From positions 2,972,415 through 3,036,414 of the forward strand of contig CP054595.1 of assembly GCA_013347225.1 (NCBI GenBank): 64,000 bases of DNA. The letters run 5' to 3'. Source of the DNA: Candidatus Accumulibacter similis. Its GTDB lineage: Bacteria; Pseudomonadota; Gammaproteobacteria; Burkholderiales; Rhodocyclaceae. The number at the start of each line of letters is the position of its first letter. The stretch's first letter is position 1. The position numbers and the translations under genes were made by a program. The notes under the pieces were generated by a model that saw only the letters and a program-made list of their open reading frames with translations, searched no databases and was not told the DNA's origin. This document shows, piece after piece, positions 1-7,948 of the stretch.

Positions 1-45
1 GTCGGAAGCCGACCCGGCCTGCTCAATCGCGGCGCAGAAGGACGT

Positions 46-603
46 TTACTGGCGACGACGGGTGGCGGCAAGACCGGCCATCGTCAGGCCCAGCAGGAGC
101 ATGGTGCCGGGCTCGGGGAGTTCGCCCGATACGGTCGTCCTCGTGTCGAGGCCGAGTGCGATCGATCCCAGGCCGCCGGGAACCTCGTTCTTGACGACCA
201 GCGCGAGCGAGCTGAACTCGCCGGCGATCGGAGCAAAGGCCAGTGCGATGTTGGTCAGGCCCGTGCCGTCGGCAGACGACCAGCTCCAGTCACCGACGTC
301 GACGTTGTTCACCAGTACGTCCCAGTCTACCGACTGACCCGGCGACAGCACATTCTGGGTCACGTTGAGATTCATCGACAGCGAACTGGGGTTGAACAGG
401 CCCGTAGCGAAGTAGTTCTCCGAGACGAGGTCGCCGCGTGCAACCGACCAGAAGTAGCCGATCTCCGTCGCACTGATGGAGCCAACCGAGCCCACGACCG
501 TAGCCGAACTCGTCGGGAACTGGACGGTTACACTCGCCGCGGTCGCCGCTCCGGCGACGGTGAGCAGCGCTGCAGCCAGGATGGTCTTGCGGAAGGACAT
601 CAT
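46..603 (-). CDS. PEP-CTERM sorting-signal protein (paralog of 58583-59143)
   Basis: A secreted 185-aa protein expected to be processed by an exosortase. It has an N-terminal signal peptide (MMSFRKTILAAALLTVAGAA) and a beta-rich body. The C-terminus carries the tripartite sorting signal: PEPGT motif, hydrophobic helix (MLLLGLTMAGLAA) and a basic end (TRRRQ). The start at 603 is chosen because AAGGAGAAG lies just before it; the longer frame lacks a ribosome site and would bury the signal peptide. The gene has its own sigma-54-type promoter and an upstream element (see 662-677 and 765-783). Its body is nearly the same as that of the protein at 58583-59143, including VQFPTSSATVVGSVG and VDWDVLVNNVDVGDWSWSS, so the two are recent paralogs. 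The molecular role of the mature protein is unknown. Confidence 0.93.
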   Translation of the reverse strand: MMSFRKTILAAALLTVAGAATAASVTVQFPTSSATVVGSVGSISATEIGYFWSVARGDLVSENYFATGLFNPSSLSMNLNVTQNVLSPGQSVDWDVLVNNVDVGDWSWSSADGTGLTNIALAFAPIAGEFSSLALVVKNEVPGGLGSIALGLDTRTTVSGELPEPGTMLLLGLTMAGLAATRRRQ

Positions 604-661
604 TTTCTTCTCCTTGGTGGTTGAGTGGGCGATCGCGTCCGGATCGCGGCGCAAGACCCAA

Positions 662-677
662 AGCAGTTTCCGTGCCA
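662..677 (-). promoter_or_regulatory. Sigma-54 (-24/-12) promoter of the PEP-CTERM gene
   Basis: On the minus strand this reads TGGCACGGAAACTGCT. It has the GG and GC dinucleotides of the -24/-12 boxes at the canonical spacing (consensus TGGCACGNNNNTTGCW); only the first T of TTGC is changed. It lies about 60 bp upstream of the start at 603. The same arrangement recurs at 46700-46715 and 59240-59255. Confidence 0.8.
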
Positions 678-764
678 GTAGCTGCAGAGCAGCTTCAAGT
701 GCTTGCTGCAATTGGATTGTGCGCCGGTCTGCGGGGCGCGAGCGAGCGACCGTTCGGCATCACC

Positions 765-783
765 CTGTAAAGTTTTTCGACAG
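765..783. promoter_or_regulatory. 19-bp upstream activator element (UAS), copy 1
   Basis: The plus strand reads CTGTAAAGTTTTTCGACAG, an imperfect inverted repeat with CTGT/ACAG ends. It is 87 bp upstream of the sigma-54 site at 662-677. The consensus CTGTAA-N7-CGACAG is also found at 46801-46819 and 59320-59338, always upstream of a PEP-CTERM sigma-54 promoter. It is probably the enhancer site of a sigma-54 activator; a PrsR-type regulator is inferred. Confidence 0.75.
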
Positions 784-1012
784 ACTCCAGCCTGCGGGAA
801 GGTCGACCTGCGTGTCTTCGCTGGCGCGGTCCGATCGCCAACATGGCGCGCGCGCCTGGCGGCGGTTGCGCGGCTTGCCACACTCGTGATCATCCACGGC
901 ACCGGTCACCGCGGTGTCCTCCTGCTGCCGGCCATGCTCGTCCCGCAGCTTCGGCTCGGGCCAAGGTGCGCAGTGAAGCGCCAGCCACGGCGTCTGCCGC
1001 AGCGAGCGGCGC

Positions 1013-1627
1013 TCAGACCAGGCGGACGAGTTGCTTGGCGAAATTCTGCCCGTGCAGCAGGCCGATGAATGCCGCCGGCGCGTTCTCGAGTCCCTGCGCG
1101 ATGCTCTCGCGATAGCGCAGGCGGCCGCTGGCGACGAGGCCGCCGAGTTCGCGCAGCGCCGGCGGCCAGAATTCCATGTGCTCGCTGACGATGAAGCCCT
1201 GCAGCTTCAGTCGCCGCAGCAGGATCGACGGCGTTTCGTGGAGCGGGATCGCCGCGCCGTCGTAGCCGGCGATCAGGCCGCAGATGGCGATGCGGGCAAA
1301 GGCATTGCAGCGCCGCATGACGGCGTCGAGGATTCTGCCGCCGACGTTCTCGAAGTGGCCATCGACGCCATCCGGGCAGGCGTCGGCGATGGCAGCGGCG
1401 AGCGCGCGGGTGTCGCCGTGCTGCCGGTGGTCGATGCAGGCGTCGAAGCCGAACTCCTCGACGACGGCGCGGCATTTCTCCGGCCCGCCGGCGATGCCGA
1501 CGACGCGGCAACCGCGCATCCGGGCGAGCTGGCCGACGACGCTGCCGACGGCGCCGCTGGCGGCGGAGACGACGATCGTCTCGCCGCTCTGCGGCCCGAT
1601 CAGCAGGATCTGGCGGTTCTGCGTCAC
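1013..1627 (-). pseudogene. N-terminally truncated MDR-family NADP-dependent oxidoreductase (CurA-like)
   Basis: The 204 residues match the nucleotide-binding half of zinc-independent medium-chain dehydrogenases of the CurA / leukotriene B4 12-hydroxydehydrogenase type. Visible features are SGAVGSVVGQLARMRGCRVV (Rossmann glycine motif), GIAGGPEKC, GVDGHFENVGG and the conserved C-terminal LVASGRLRYRESIAQGLENA. Family members are about 330-340 aa, so the GroES-like N-terminal 130 residues are missing. The frame begins seven bases after the stop of the metallo-hydrolase gene, with an unrelated 12-residue lead-in. It may still yield a stable fragment, but an intact reductase is not encoded. Confidence 0.8.
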
Positions 1628-1633
1628 GCTCGG

Positions 1634-2311
1634 TCAGTCATCGATGAAGCGTTCGATGAAGGCGGCGACTCTCGCCTTGCCGACGAAGATGCCGTAATGC
1701 CCTTCGCAGAGGATGTCGGCCTCGAGTGCCAGCAGCTTGCGCAGCGAGGCCCGGTAGTCGCGGACGTTCGAGCGCAGCGCGGCATGGATCGGACCGTGCA
1801 CGTCCTGCGCGAAGACGACGCGGCGATCGTCGGAGTCGACGACGAAGGCGACCGATCCGGGCGAGTGGCCGGGGATGTGGACCACCTCCAGTTCGCGGCC
1901 GGCGAGCGGGATGCGGTCGCCACCGGCGAGGCGCCGGTCGACCGGACACGGGTTCAGGTGGTCGCCGTACCAGCAGGCGGCGCTGACCTGGCTGTCGCCG
2001 GCTTCCAGCCAGGCGGCCTCGCGTTCGTGGATCGCCACCCGCCAGCCGAAGCGCTGCCGGAAGCTTGCCGCGCCACCGCTGTGGTCGTAGTGGCAGTGCG
2101 TCAGCAGCAGGTGCTCGATCTGTTGCGGCAGCACGCCGGCGGCTTCGATGTTCATCAGCACGCGGTCGCTGGCGCGGCCGCTGCCGGCGTCGATGAGCAC
2201 GGCGGCATCGGCGAAGTGGACGAGATAGATCGCCGCGTCGCTCTGGTCGGTCTGCCCCGGTCCGCCGACCTGGCAGATCTCGGAAGTGATGAAGCGCGTC
2301 TGTGGTCCCAT
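1634..2311 (-). CDS. Metallo-beta-lactamase-fold hydrolase
   Basis: A 225-aa cytoplasmic hydrolase. The metal-binding signature THCHYDH is at about residue 70. It is followed by the later ligands in HIPGHSPGS, FAQDVHG and the C-terminal EGHYGIF, so the binuclear zinc site looks complete. The substrate cannot be told from sequence; glyoxalase II-like or lactonase-like esterase activity is typical of the family. The start at 2311 is preceded by GAGAGGAAA. A start at 2341 would run into the preceding gene, which ends at 2319. The gene is the last intact one of the operon that begins with the aldehyde dehydrogenase at 7837. Confidence 0.85.
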   Translation of the reverse strand: MGPQTRFITSEICQVGGPGQTDQSDAAIYLVHFADAAVLIDAGSGRASDRVLMNIEAAGVLPQQIEHLLLTHCHYDHSGGAASFRQRFGWRVAIHEREAAWLEAGDSQVSAACWYGDHLNPCPVDRRLAGGDRIPLAGRELEVVHIPGHSPGSVAFVVDSDDRRVVFAQDVHGPIHAALRSNVRDYRASLRKLLALEADILCEGHYGIFVGKARVAAFIERFIDD

Positions 2312-2318
2312 CGGCTGG

Positions 2319-2585
2319 CTATTTCCTCTCGGTTTCGGCAAGGGCGGCGAGCAGTTCGCCGTCGCTGTCGGCGTAGTCCTCGTAGTGGCGGCCGGCGCTG
2401 CGCCGGTACCAGTAGCGGCTGTTCCAGGGGTCGCCCTCGACCTTGTGCAGGATGGCGTGGATCCAGCTCGCCAGCGGGTCGTCGAGTTCCTGGACGATGG
2501 CGTGCGCCTGCTGCCAGTCGCCGGCGAGTGCCGCCCTGACGGCCCGCGCGCAGTCGTCGCGCGCTGCTTGGTCAGTGCTGGTCAT
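2319..2585 (-). CDS. Conserved small hypothetical protein
   Basis: An 88-aa protein with the core WIHAILHKVEGDPWNSRYWY, a pattern I know from small uncharacterised proteobacterial proteins. It is soluble, with no membrane segment or signal. Its ATG overlaps the stop of the DUF4124-like gene by the ATGA arrangement at 2582-2585, which fixes the start and indicates translational coupling. A longer open frame extends upstream, but it is antisense or out-of-frame sequence of the neighbour. Function unknown. Confidence 0.8.
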   Translation of the reverse strand: MTSTDQAARDDCARAVRAALAGDWQQAHAIVQELDDPLASWIHAILHKVEGDPWNSRYWYRRSAGRHYEDYADSDGELLAALAETERK

Positions 2586-3376
2586 CGCGATTGCGAGCCG
2601 GCCTGCGGCAGCGGTAGCGGCAGGCCGGGATGCAGCAGCGGCGCTGGCGGTGGTGGCGCCGGCGTGGCACCGAGCGGCGGCGCTGACGGCATCGGCTGCG
2701 GCAGGCCGGGATGCACCACCGGCGACGGCACGGCGGGCGACGGCTGCAGCCCCGCCGGTGGCCGTGGCGGCACTGCGGCGGGTGGCCGATGCCAGGGCCG
2801 GCGCCGCTCGATGAACGCATGGCGCATCTGGAAGGTCACCGGCCGGGCGCGCAGCAGAACCCGGTCGGCGCCGTCGACGATCGCCGCGTCGAGCTGGTGG
2901 AACTGGTTGGGAGGCGGCAGCGTGTCGCCCCAGAATTCCGGCGGGATCATGAACTCGCTGGCGGTGAAGCGCTGTTCGACCGGCCGGCCGTTGATGGCGA
3001 CGACGAAGGCGTGGCCCTCGCCGAGCCGCAGCGGCGGATCGACCGCCAGGCGGACCTCGAACAGCGCGGTGTTGGCGACGACGGCGCCGCCATCCTCGGG
3101 GAAGAGGATCGCCAGGCGGCGGTAGCTTGCCGCCGCCGCTTCGCCCCGGCCGGCGGCGTCGCCGGGCGTGCCGCCCGCCGGCGTCGGCGGCCGGCCGACC
3201 GGTACCGGGTCCATGACGTTGGGCGGCGGCAACTGCACCGGCTTCGAGCCCGGCTGTGGCTTGTCGGAGAACACCGGGCCACCGGCGCCACGGGTCACGA
3301 AGACCTCGTCGGCCGGCAGCGCTGCCGGCGCCGCGAGCAGCAGACAGCAGCCGGCGAGCAGCAGCCTTGCCTTCAT
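2582..3376 (-). CDS. Exported DUF4124-like protein with proline-rich tail
   Basis: A 264-aa protein with a signal peptide (KARLLLAGCCLLLAAPAALP). A short DUF4124-like N-terminal segment follows (VFVTRGAGGPVFSDKPQPGS). The middle domain (about residues 85-190) contains LFEVRLAVDPPLRLGEGHAF. The last 70 residues are a low-complexity proline/alanine tail with repeats of HPGLP. It is probably periplasmic. Its start overlaps the stop of the lipase gene (ATGA at 3373-3376). DUF4124 proteins are widespread in beta- and gammaproteobacteria and have no assigned function. Confidence 0.8.
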   Translation of the reverse strand: MKARLLLAGCCLLLAAPAALPADEVFVTRGAGGPVFSDKPQPGSKPVQLPPPNVMDPVPVGRPPTPAGGTPGDAAGRGEAAAASYRRLAILFPEDGGAVVANTALFEVRLAVDPPLRLGEGHAFVVAINGRPVEQRFTASEFMIPPEFWGDTLPPPNQFHQLDAAIVDGADRVLLRARPVTFQMRHAFIERRRPWHRPPAAVPPRPPAGLQPSPAVPSPVVHPGLPQPMPSAPPLGATPAPPPPAPLLHPGLPLPLPQAGSQSR

Positions 3377-4305
3377 CGCCGGCTGTCCGCGGCCCCGTCG
3401 GCGGCGGCGAGCGCGGCCAGGAGCGCGATGGCGACGCGTGGCGAGAAGAGCATGGCGAGGTGACCGAGACCGTCAATCGCCCGCGCGGTGGCTCCGGGCA
3501 GCTCGAGGTTGGCTTGCGGCATCACGAAATTGTCATGCGGGCTGTAGATGACCACAGTATCGAGCAGCGGCGCCGGGTTGGCAAGAGCCCGCAGCCAGTC
3601 GCTGTGCGGCCGCATCTGGCGCGCGTTCTCGCCGGCGCCGATGTGCGCGAGCCGGCTGCCCTGATGCGGCGTGCCGAGCGTCACCAGCCTGGCCACCCGG
3701 GCACTGCCGCAGCGCTGCAGGTAGCGGCGCGCCGCCAGCCCGCCCATGCTGTGGCCGACGAGCAGCAAGCGGTCGGCGCCGGTTTGCGCCAGCACGGCGT
3801 CGATCCGCCGCGCGAGCGGTTCGACGTAGTCGTCGATGCTCGCGCAGACCGGTTCGAGGCTGATCGTCGCCACCGTCCAGCCGGCGGCCTCGAGCCGCCG
3901 CCGCAGCCACCACCAGGCGCCGCGCGAGCAGCCGTAGCCGTGCACCAGCAGGACCGGCAGGCGCCGCCGGGCAGCGCCGCCGGCGACCCGCGGCAGGCGG
4001 TCGGCACCCATCCAGCAGCGTTCGACGGGAAAGATGATGACGAAGCTGACGACGAAGGCGGCGTATTCGGCAAGGACCATGCGCAGCGCCTGCGTCGCGC
4101 GCAGCCGCGGCGCCGGCGAGCGCCAGGCGAACGCGCAGGCGTAGCTGGTCGCGACGAGCACGGCGCGCAGCCCGAGGACGCCCACCAGTGCCGCCGCGGC
4201 GGCGCGCGCCGGCGACGCGTCGAAGGCCAGCGTCGCGACGGCGACATAGAGCGCGGCTTCGAGCAGCAGCGACAGGCAGAGGGCACGCGCCAGCACGGCA
4301 GGCAC
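3373..4305 (-). CDS. Membrane-anchored alpha/beta-hydrolase (lipase/esterase)
   Basis: 310 aa. The first 100 residues hold three hydrophobic segments (LCLSLLLEAALYVAVATLAF, an alanine-rich span and FVVSFVIIFPV). The catalytic domain then starts with the oxyanion-hole motif VLLVHGYGCSRGAW. The nucleophile elbow is GHSMGG (about residue 182), followed by TLGTPHQGS, typical of triacylglycerol lipases. The acid is plausibly in YSPHDNFV and the histidine in GLGHLAM. It lies six bases after the GMC oxidoreductase stop and overlaps the next gene, so it is part of one operon. The substrate is presumably a lipid ester. Confidence 0.88.
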   Translation of the reverse strand: MPAVLARALCLSLLLEAALYVAVATLAFDASPARAAAAALVGVLGLRAVLVATSYACAFAWRSPAPRLRATQALRMVLAEYAAFVVSFVIIFPVERCWMGADRLPRVAGGAARRRLPVLLVHGYGCSRGAWWWLRRRLEAAGWTVATISLEPVCASIDDYVEPLARRIDAVLAQTGADRLLLVGHSMGGLAARRYLQRCGSARVARLVTLGTPHQGSRLAHIGAGENARQMRPHSDWLRALANPAPLLDTVVIYSPHDNFVMPQANLELPGATARAIDGLGHLAMLFSPRVAIALLAALAAADGAADSRR

Positions 4306-4311
4306 TCCCGG

Positions 4312-5919
4312 TCAGGGAATCAGCGGTGGCGGCCGGCCCGACAGCTCGGCGGCGAGCAGGGCGGCGTTGCGGGCAACGAGGCCGTAGATCGACAGCTGCG
4401 GATTGGCGCCGAGACTGGTCGGAAACAGCGATCCGTCGTGCACCGACAGGTTGCCGAGCCAGAAGTGCCGGCCGCGGTGATCGACGACGCCGCGCTGTGG
4501 CGTGTCGGCCATGCCGCAACCACCCATCACGTGCGCGCTGACGATGCGGCAGAGCAGCGGCTTCAGCGGCAGTTCGGCGATCCCCTTCTTCGCCTGTGCC
4601 CAACTCGAATAGAGCGGGGCGGTCTCGTGCACCGGCGTCACCGCGCGCGCGCCGGCAGCGAACTGGATCTCGGCCATCGCCAGCAGCGCCCGCCGCGCGG
4701 CCTCCCAGATCACCTCGCCGAGCGGGTAGTCGAGCAGCGGCAGGCCATCGCCACCGAGACGCACCTGGCCGCCCTGGCTGTCGGGATGAAAGCCGTCGCG
4801 CAGCAGCGCCAGGATCACATTGACGCGGGTGAACTCGCGCATCAGCGCGACATGGGCAGCGCCGAAACCCTGCAGGGTCGTCGCGTAGAGAACCGGGTGC
4901 AGCGGCGGCGTTTCCAGCTTGAAGCCGAGCGGACCGTCGATCGCCGCCTGCTGCAGGAAGAAGTCCGAGTACAGCGTCTGCGGCGCGCCGGCATAGGCGT
5001 CGACGCGCTCCGGCATCAAGGCCGAAGAGATCACCACCGGATGCAGGAAGGTGCGCGTGCCGAGCAGCCGATGCGGGTCGGGAACGCCGCTGCGCAGCAG
5101 CAGCGCCGGGCTGCCGATGGCGCCGGCGGCGACGACGAAATGCCGCGCGCGCAGTTGCACGCGCTTGCCCGATGGATGGATGCCGTCGGGTCGCAGCGCC
5201 TGGCAGTCGAGGGCGCTGATGCGGCCGCCACTGAAGCGCAGGCGCTCGGCCCGCAGCCGCGTGTACAGCGTCGCGCCACGGTTCAGCGCCGCCGGGATGG
5301 TCGTCAGCAACATCGACTGCTTGGCATTGGTCGGGCAGCCCATGCCGCAATAGCCGAGGTTCCAGCAGCCCTTGACGTTGCGCTTGATGGCGCCGATCGG
5401 GATGCCGAGCTTTTCCGCGCCGGCGGCGAGAACCTTGTTGTTCTGGTTCGGCGGCGTCTCCCAGGGCCGCACCCACAGCTTGTGCTCCATCACCGCGAAC
5501 CACGAACTCATCGATTCGACACTCAGCTGACGCAGACCGAAGTGACGCTGCCAGAAGGCGAAGACCTCCGGCGGCGTGCGGAAGCTGCTGGTCCAGTTGA
5601 CGGTCGTCGAGCCACCGACGCAGCGCCCCTGCAGGATGTTGATCGCCTTGTCGGTGGTCTTGCGCGCCGCCGAATCCTGGTACAGCTCCGGGTAGGCGTC
5701 GGACTCGCGCATGCGGAAGTCGGTCGACGAGCGCAGCGGGCCTTCCTCGACGAGGATGACGCGCAGGCCGGCGTCGCTGAGGATGTCGGCGGTGACGCCG
5801 CCGCCGGCGCCGCTGCCGACGATGACGACATCGGCCTCGACCGTCTGGCCCTTGCCGAGGGTCGAAGCGTCGATGTGCTTCCAGCCGGCAGCGAGACCGG
5901 CGCGGATCGGATCCTGCAT
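4312..5919 (-). CDS. GMC-family FAD-dependent oxidoreductase
   Basis: 535 aa. The N-terminal FAD site is VVIVGSGAGGGVTADILSDA (about residue 31 on), followed by VILVEEGP. GRCVGGSTTVNW and a cysteine-rich stretch GYCGMGCPTNAKQ are also seen. The C-terminus has SAHVMGGCGMA (the family histidine) and SLGANPQLSIYGL, as in glucose-methanol-choline oxidoreductases acting on large alcohols. The ATG at 5919 overlaps the stop of the Tat protein gene. A longer frame upstream is shadow. With the Tat-exported small subunit and the aldehyde dehydrogenase it suggests a two-step oxidation of an alcohol through the aldehyde to an acid. Confidence 0.92.
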   Translation of the reverse strand: MQDPIRAGLAAGWKHIDASTLGKGQTVEADVVIVGSGAGGGVTADILSDAGLRVILVEEGPLRSSTDFRMRESDAYPELYQDSAARKTTDKAINILQGRCVGGSTTVNWTSSFRTPPEVFAFWQRHFGLRQLSVESMSSWFAVMEHKLWVRPWETPPNQNNKVLAAGAEKLGIPIGAIKRNVKGCWNLGYCGMGCPTNAKQSMLLTTIPAALNRGATLYTRLRAERLRFSGGRISALDCQALRPDGIHPSGKRVQLRARHFVVAAGAIGSPALLLRSGVPDPHRLLGTRTFLHPVVISSALMPERVDAYAGAPQTLYSDFFLQQAAIDGPLGFKLETPPLHPVLYATTLQGFGAAHVALMREFTRVNVILALLRDGFHPDSQGGQVRLGGDGLPLLDYPLGEVIWEAARRALLAMAEIQFAAGARAVTPVHETAPLYSSWAQAKKGIAELPLKPLLCRIVSAHVMGGCGMADTPQRGVVDHRGRHFWLGNLSVHDGSLFPTSLGANPQLSIYGLVARNAALLAAELSGRPPPLIP

Positions 5920-6422
5920 CAGAAGTAGCCTCGCGGAGGGCCGGGGTAGGCAATCGCCTCCCAGGTATCGGGACGCGCGTACCAGGCGCCGAAGGTCAGG
6001 TCGTGCAGTGCTCCGTAGGCCCCCTGCAGCAGGGCGAGGCGGCTCGTCCGCCAGGACTGCAGGAAGTCGCTGACCTCGCCGAGCGTCGCCTCGCGCCACG
6101 GCTTGCTGACGCCGGCGAGGACCAGCCGCCCGGGCGCAAGGACCAGCAGCCCGAACAGTTCGCCGATCTCGCGCTGGCTGGCGAGCGACAGGCCGGCGAT
6201 CGTCGTCGCGATCCCATCGACGGTCAGCGCGATCAGCCGGCGCCTTTCCTCGCCGGCGGGCGGCAGCGCGCCGTCGAGCAGCGCGCCGCACAGCGCCGCC
6301 AGCATCTCGCGCTCGCCCACGCTGAGCTGCCGTCCGCCGGCGGCGTTGAGCCAGCCGGAGAAGGCAAGCAGCAGGCCGCCGGCGACGCCGGTCCGGATGA
6401 ACTGGCGGCGGCTGACGATCAT
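5919..6422 (-). CDS. Tat-signal small subunit partner of the GMC oxidoreductase
   Basis: A 167-aa protein beginning with a twin-arginine signal (SRRQFIRTGVAGGLLLAFSG), so it is exported folded. The rest is an alpha-helical domain resembling gluconate 2-dehydrogenase subunit 3. Those small Tat proteins accompany and co-export FAD-containing GMC subunits that have no signal of their own. The downstream gene is exactly such a GMC protein. ATGA overlaps at both ends (6419-6422 and the 5919 junction) support an obligate stoichiometric pair. An electron acceptor such as a cytochrome subunit is not seen nearby. Confidence 0.82.
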   Translation of the reverse strand: MIVSRRQFIRTGVAGGLLLAFSGWLNAAGGRQLSVGEREMLAALCGALLDGALPPAGEERRRLIALTVDGIATTIAGLSLASQREIGELFGLLVLAPGRLVLAGVSKPWREATLGEVSDFLQSWRTSRLALLQGAYGALHDLTFGAWYARPDTWEAIAYPGPPRGYF

Positions 6423-7837
6423 CGCAGCAGGATCCGCGTCAGGCGGTCGAAGAGCACACCGTAGGGCGGCTTGAAGAGACCGATCGCCGACAGCCGCGAC
6501 TGCCGGAAGACCGCCTTGCGGACGGAGAAGGTCTCGAAGCCGGCGAAGCCGTGGTAGCAGCCCATGCCGCTCGGACCGACACCACCGAAGGGCAGTTCCT
6601 CCTGCGCGATGTGCAGGATCGTGTCATTGACCGTGACGCCGCCGGAGACGGTTTCGTCGAGGACCCGTTCGATGTTGCCCTGGTCGCTGTCGAAGTAGTA
6701 CAGCGCCAGTGGCCGCGGCCGCTCGTTGACGCGGCGGATCGCCTGGCCGAGGTCGCGGTAGGGGATGACCGGCAGCAGCGGCCCGAAGATCTCCTCATGC
6801 ATGACGCGCAATCCGTCGTCGAGGTCGAGCAGCGCCAGCGGCGGCAGGTGGCGTCGCAGCGGATCGGCGGTCGCGCCCGGCACGAGGTCGACGACCTTCG
6901 CGCCGGCGGCGCGCGCTTCGTCGACGTAGCCGACGAGGCGCGCGTACTGGCGCTGATCGACGATCGCCGAGTAGTCGCCGTTGTGATCGATGTCCGGGTA
7001 GCAGCGGGCGAGAATCTGGCGCGCGTGGTGCACGAAGGAGTGCTCCAGCCCGGCCGGCAGCAACACGTAGTCGGGCGCTATGCAGGTCTGGCCGGCATTC
7101 AGGCACTTGCCGATGACGATCCTTTCGACGGCGTGCACGAAGGCGGGGCTGCCGGCCAGCGTCGGACCGATGATCGCCGGCGACTTGCCGCCGAGTTCGA
7201 GGGTGACCGGCGTCAGGTTGTCGGCCGCCGCATGCATCACCTGCCTCCCGACCGGCGTCGAGCCGGTGAACAGCAGGTGGTCGAAGGGCAGCGCAGCGAA
7301 CTCGCGCGCCACCGTCACGTCACCCTCGACGACCGACAGCTCGTCGTCGGCGAAGTAACGGCCGACGAGCGTGGCGAAGAGCGCTGCGGTTGCCGGCGTG
7401 ATCTCCGACATCTTCACCAGCGCCCGGTTGCCGGCCGCCAGAGCCGCCGCCAGCGGCGCCGCGGCGAGGAAGATCGGGTAGTTCCAGGGGACGATGATGC
7501 CGACCGCGCCGAGCGGCTGGTAACGCACTTCCGCCCTGCCGGGCTGGAACCACAGCGACACCGGCCGCGCCCGCGGCCGCAGCCAGCGCCGCAGGTGGCG
7601 GCGGGCGTGGCGAACGGCCTCGTGGCTCGGGAAGATCTCGAGCAGCCGCGTCTCGGCCGGCGAGCGGTGACCGAAATCCTGCCGCAGGGCGTCGGCGATC
7701 GCCGCCTCGTTGTCGAGCAGCAGGCGGCCGAGTGCCTGCAGGCGACGCTCGCGCAGCGCGCGCGGCGGGTTCGGCTCGCTGCGTGCCGCCGCCTGCAGGC
7801 GGGCAAAGCGGTTGGCCAACGACTCGGGATGAGGCAT
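6419..7837 (-). CDS. Coniferyl-aldehyde-dehydrogenase-type NAD(P) aldehyde dehydrogenase
   Basis: 472 aa, normal length for class 3-like aldehyde dehydrogenases. Visible are VGIIVPWNYPIFLAAAPLAA (cofactor fold), FTGSTPVGRQVM, the catalytic glutamate in LELGGKSPAIIG and the nucleophilic cysteine in NAGQTCIAPDYV. The C-terminal half has EEIFGPLLPVIPY. The subgroup lacking a long C-terminal arm is often annotated coniferyl aldehyde dehydrogenase, but it also oxidises medium- and long-chain aldehydes. First gene of the operon running to 1634. The 110-bp gap to the divergent gene at 7949 must carry the promoter. Confidence 0.93.
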   Translation of the reverse strand: MPHPESLANRFARLQAAARSEPNPPRALRERRLQALGRLLLDNEAAIADALRQDFGHRSPAETRLLEIFPSHEAVRHARRHLRRWLRPRARPVSLWFQPGRAEVRYQPLGAVGIIVPWNYPIFLAAAPLAAALAAGNRALVKMSEITPATAALFATLVGRYFADDELSVVEGDVTVAREFAALPFDHLLFTGSTPVGRQVMHAAADNLTPVTLELGGKSPAIIGPTLAGSPAFVHAVERIVIGKCLNAGQTCIAPDYVLLPAGLEHSFVHHARQILARCYPDIDHNGDYSAIVDQRQYARLVGYVDEARAAGAKVVDLVPGATADPLRRHLPPLALLDLDDGLRVMHEEIFGPLLPVIPYRDLGQAIRRVNERPRPLALYYFDSDQGNIERVLDETVSGGVTVNDTILHIAQEELPFGGVGPSGMGCYHGFAGFETFSVRKAVFRQSRLSAIGLFKPPYGVLFDRLTRILLR

Positions 7838-7948
7838 GCGCTGCTCCTGGCAGAGGTTCGGTCAGCAGCCAGTGTAGACGCTGCCGCTGCCCCCGGTTAG
7901 GCGACGGCCTCTAAACAGGGCGGAGCGGGCGGCGCATAATCCGCCCCC

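Larger units (their letters stand above)
604..1012. other. Intergenic region with the PEP-CTERM control sites
   Basis: Apart from the sigma-54 promoter (662-677) and the UAS (765-783), nothing recognisable is seen. The short open frames here overlap one another on both strands and resemble no family. Confidence 0.6.

Noticed and set aside
1031-2539. A 502-codon plus-strand frame across the metallo-hydrolase
   Set aside because: Antisense shadow; the minus strand shows the THCHYDH metal site and the MDR motifs.
3256-5928. An 890-codon open frame on the plus strand
   Set aside because: It runs antisense to the lipase and GMC oxidoreductase genes. Its translation is Arg/Gln/Ala-rich with no motif, while the minus strand gives clear families.
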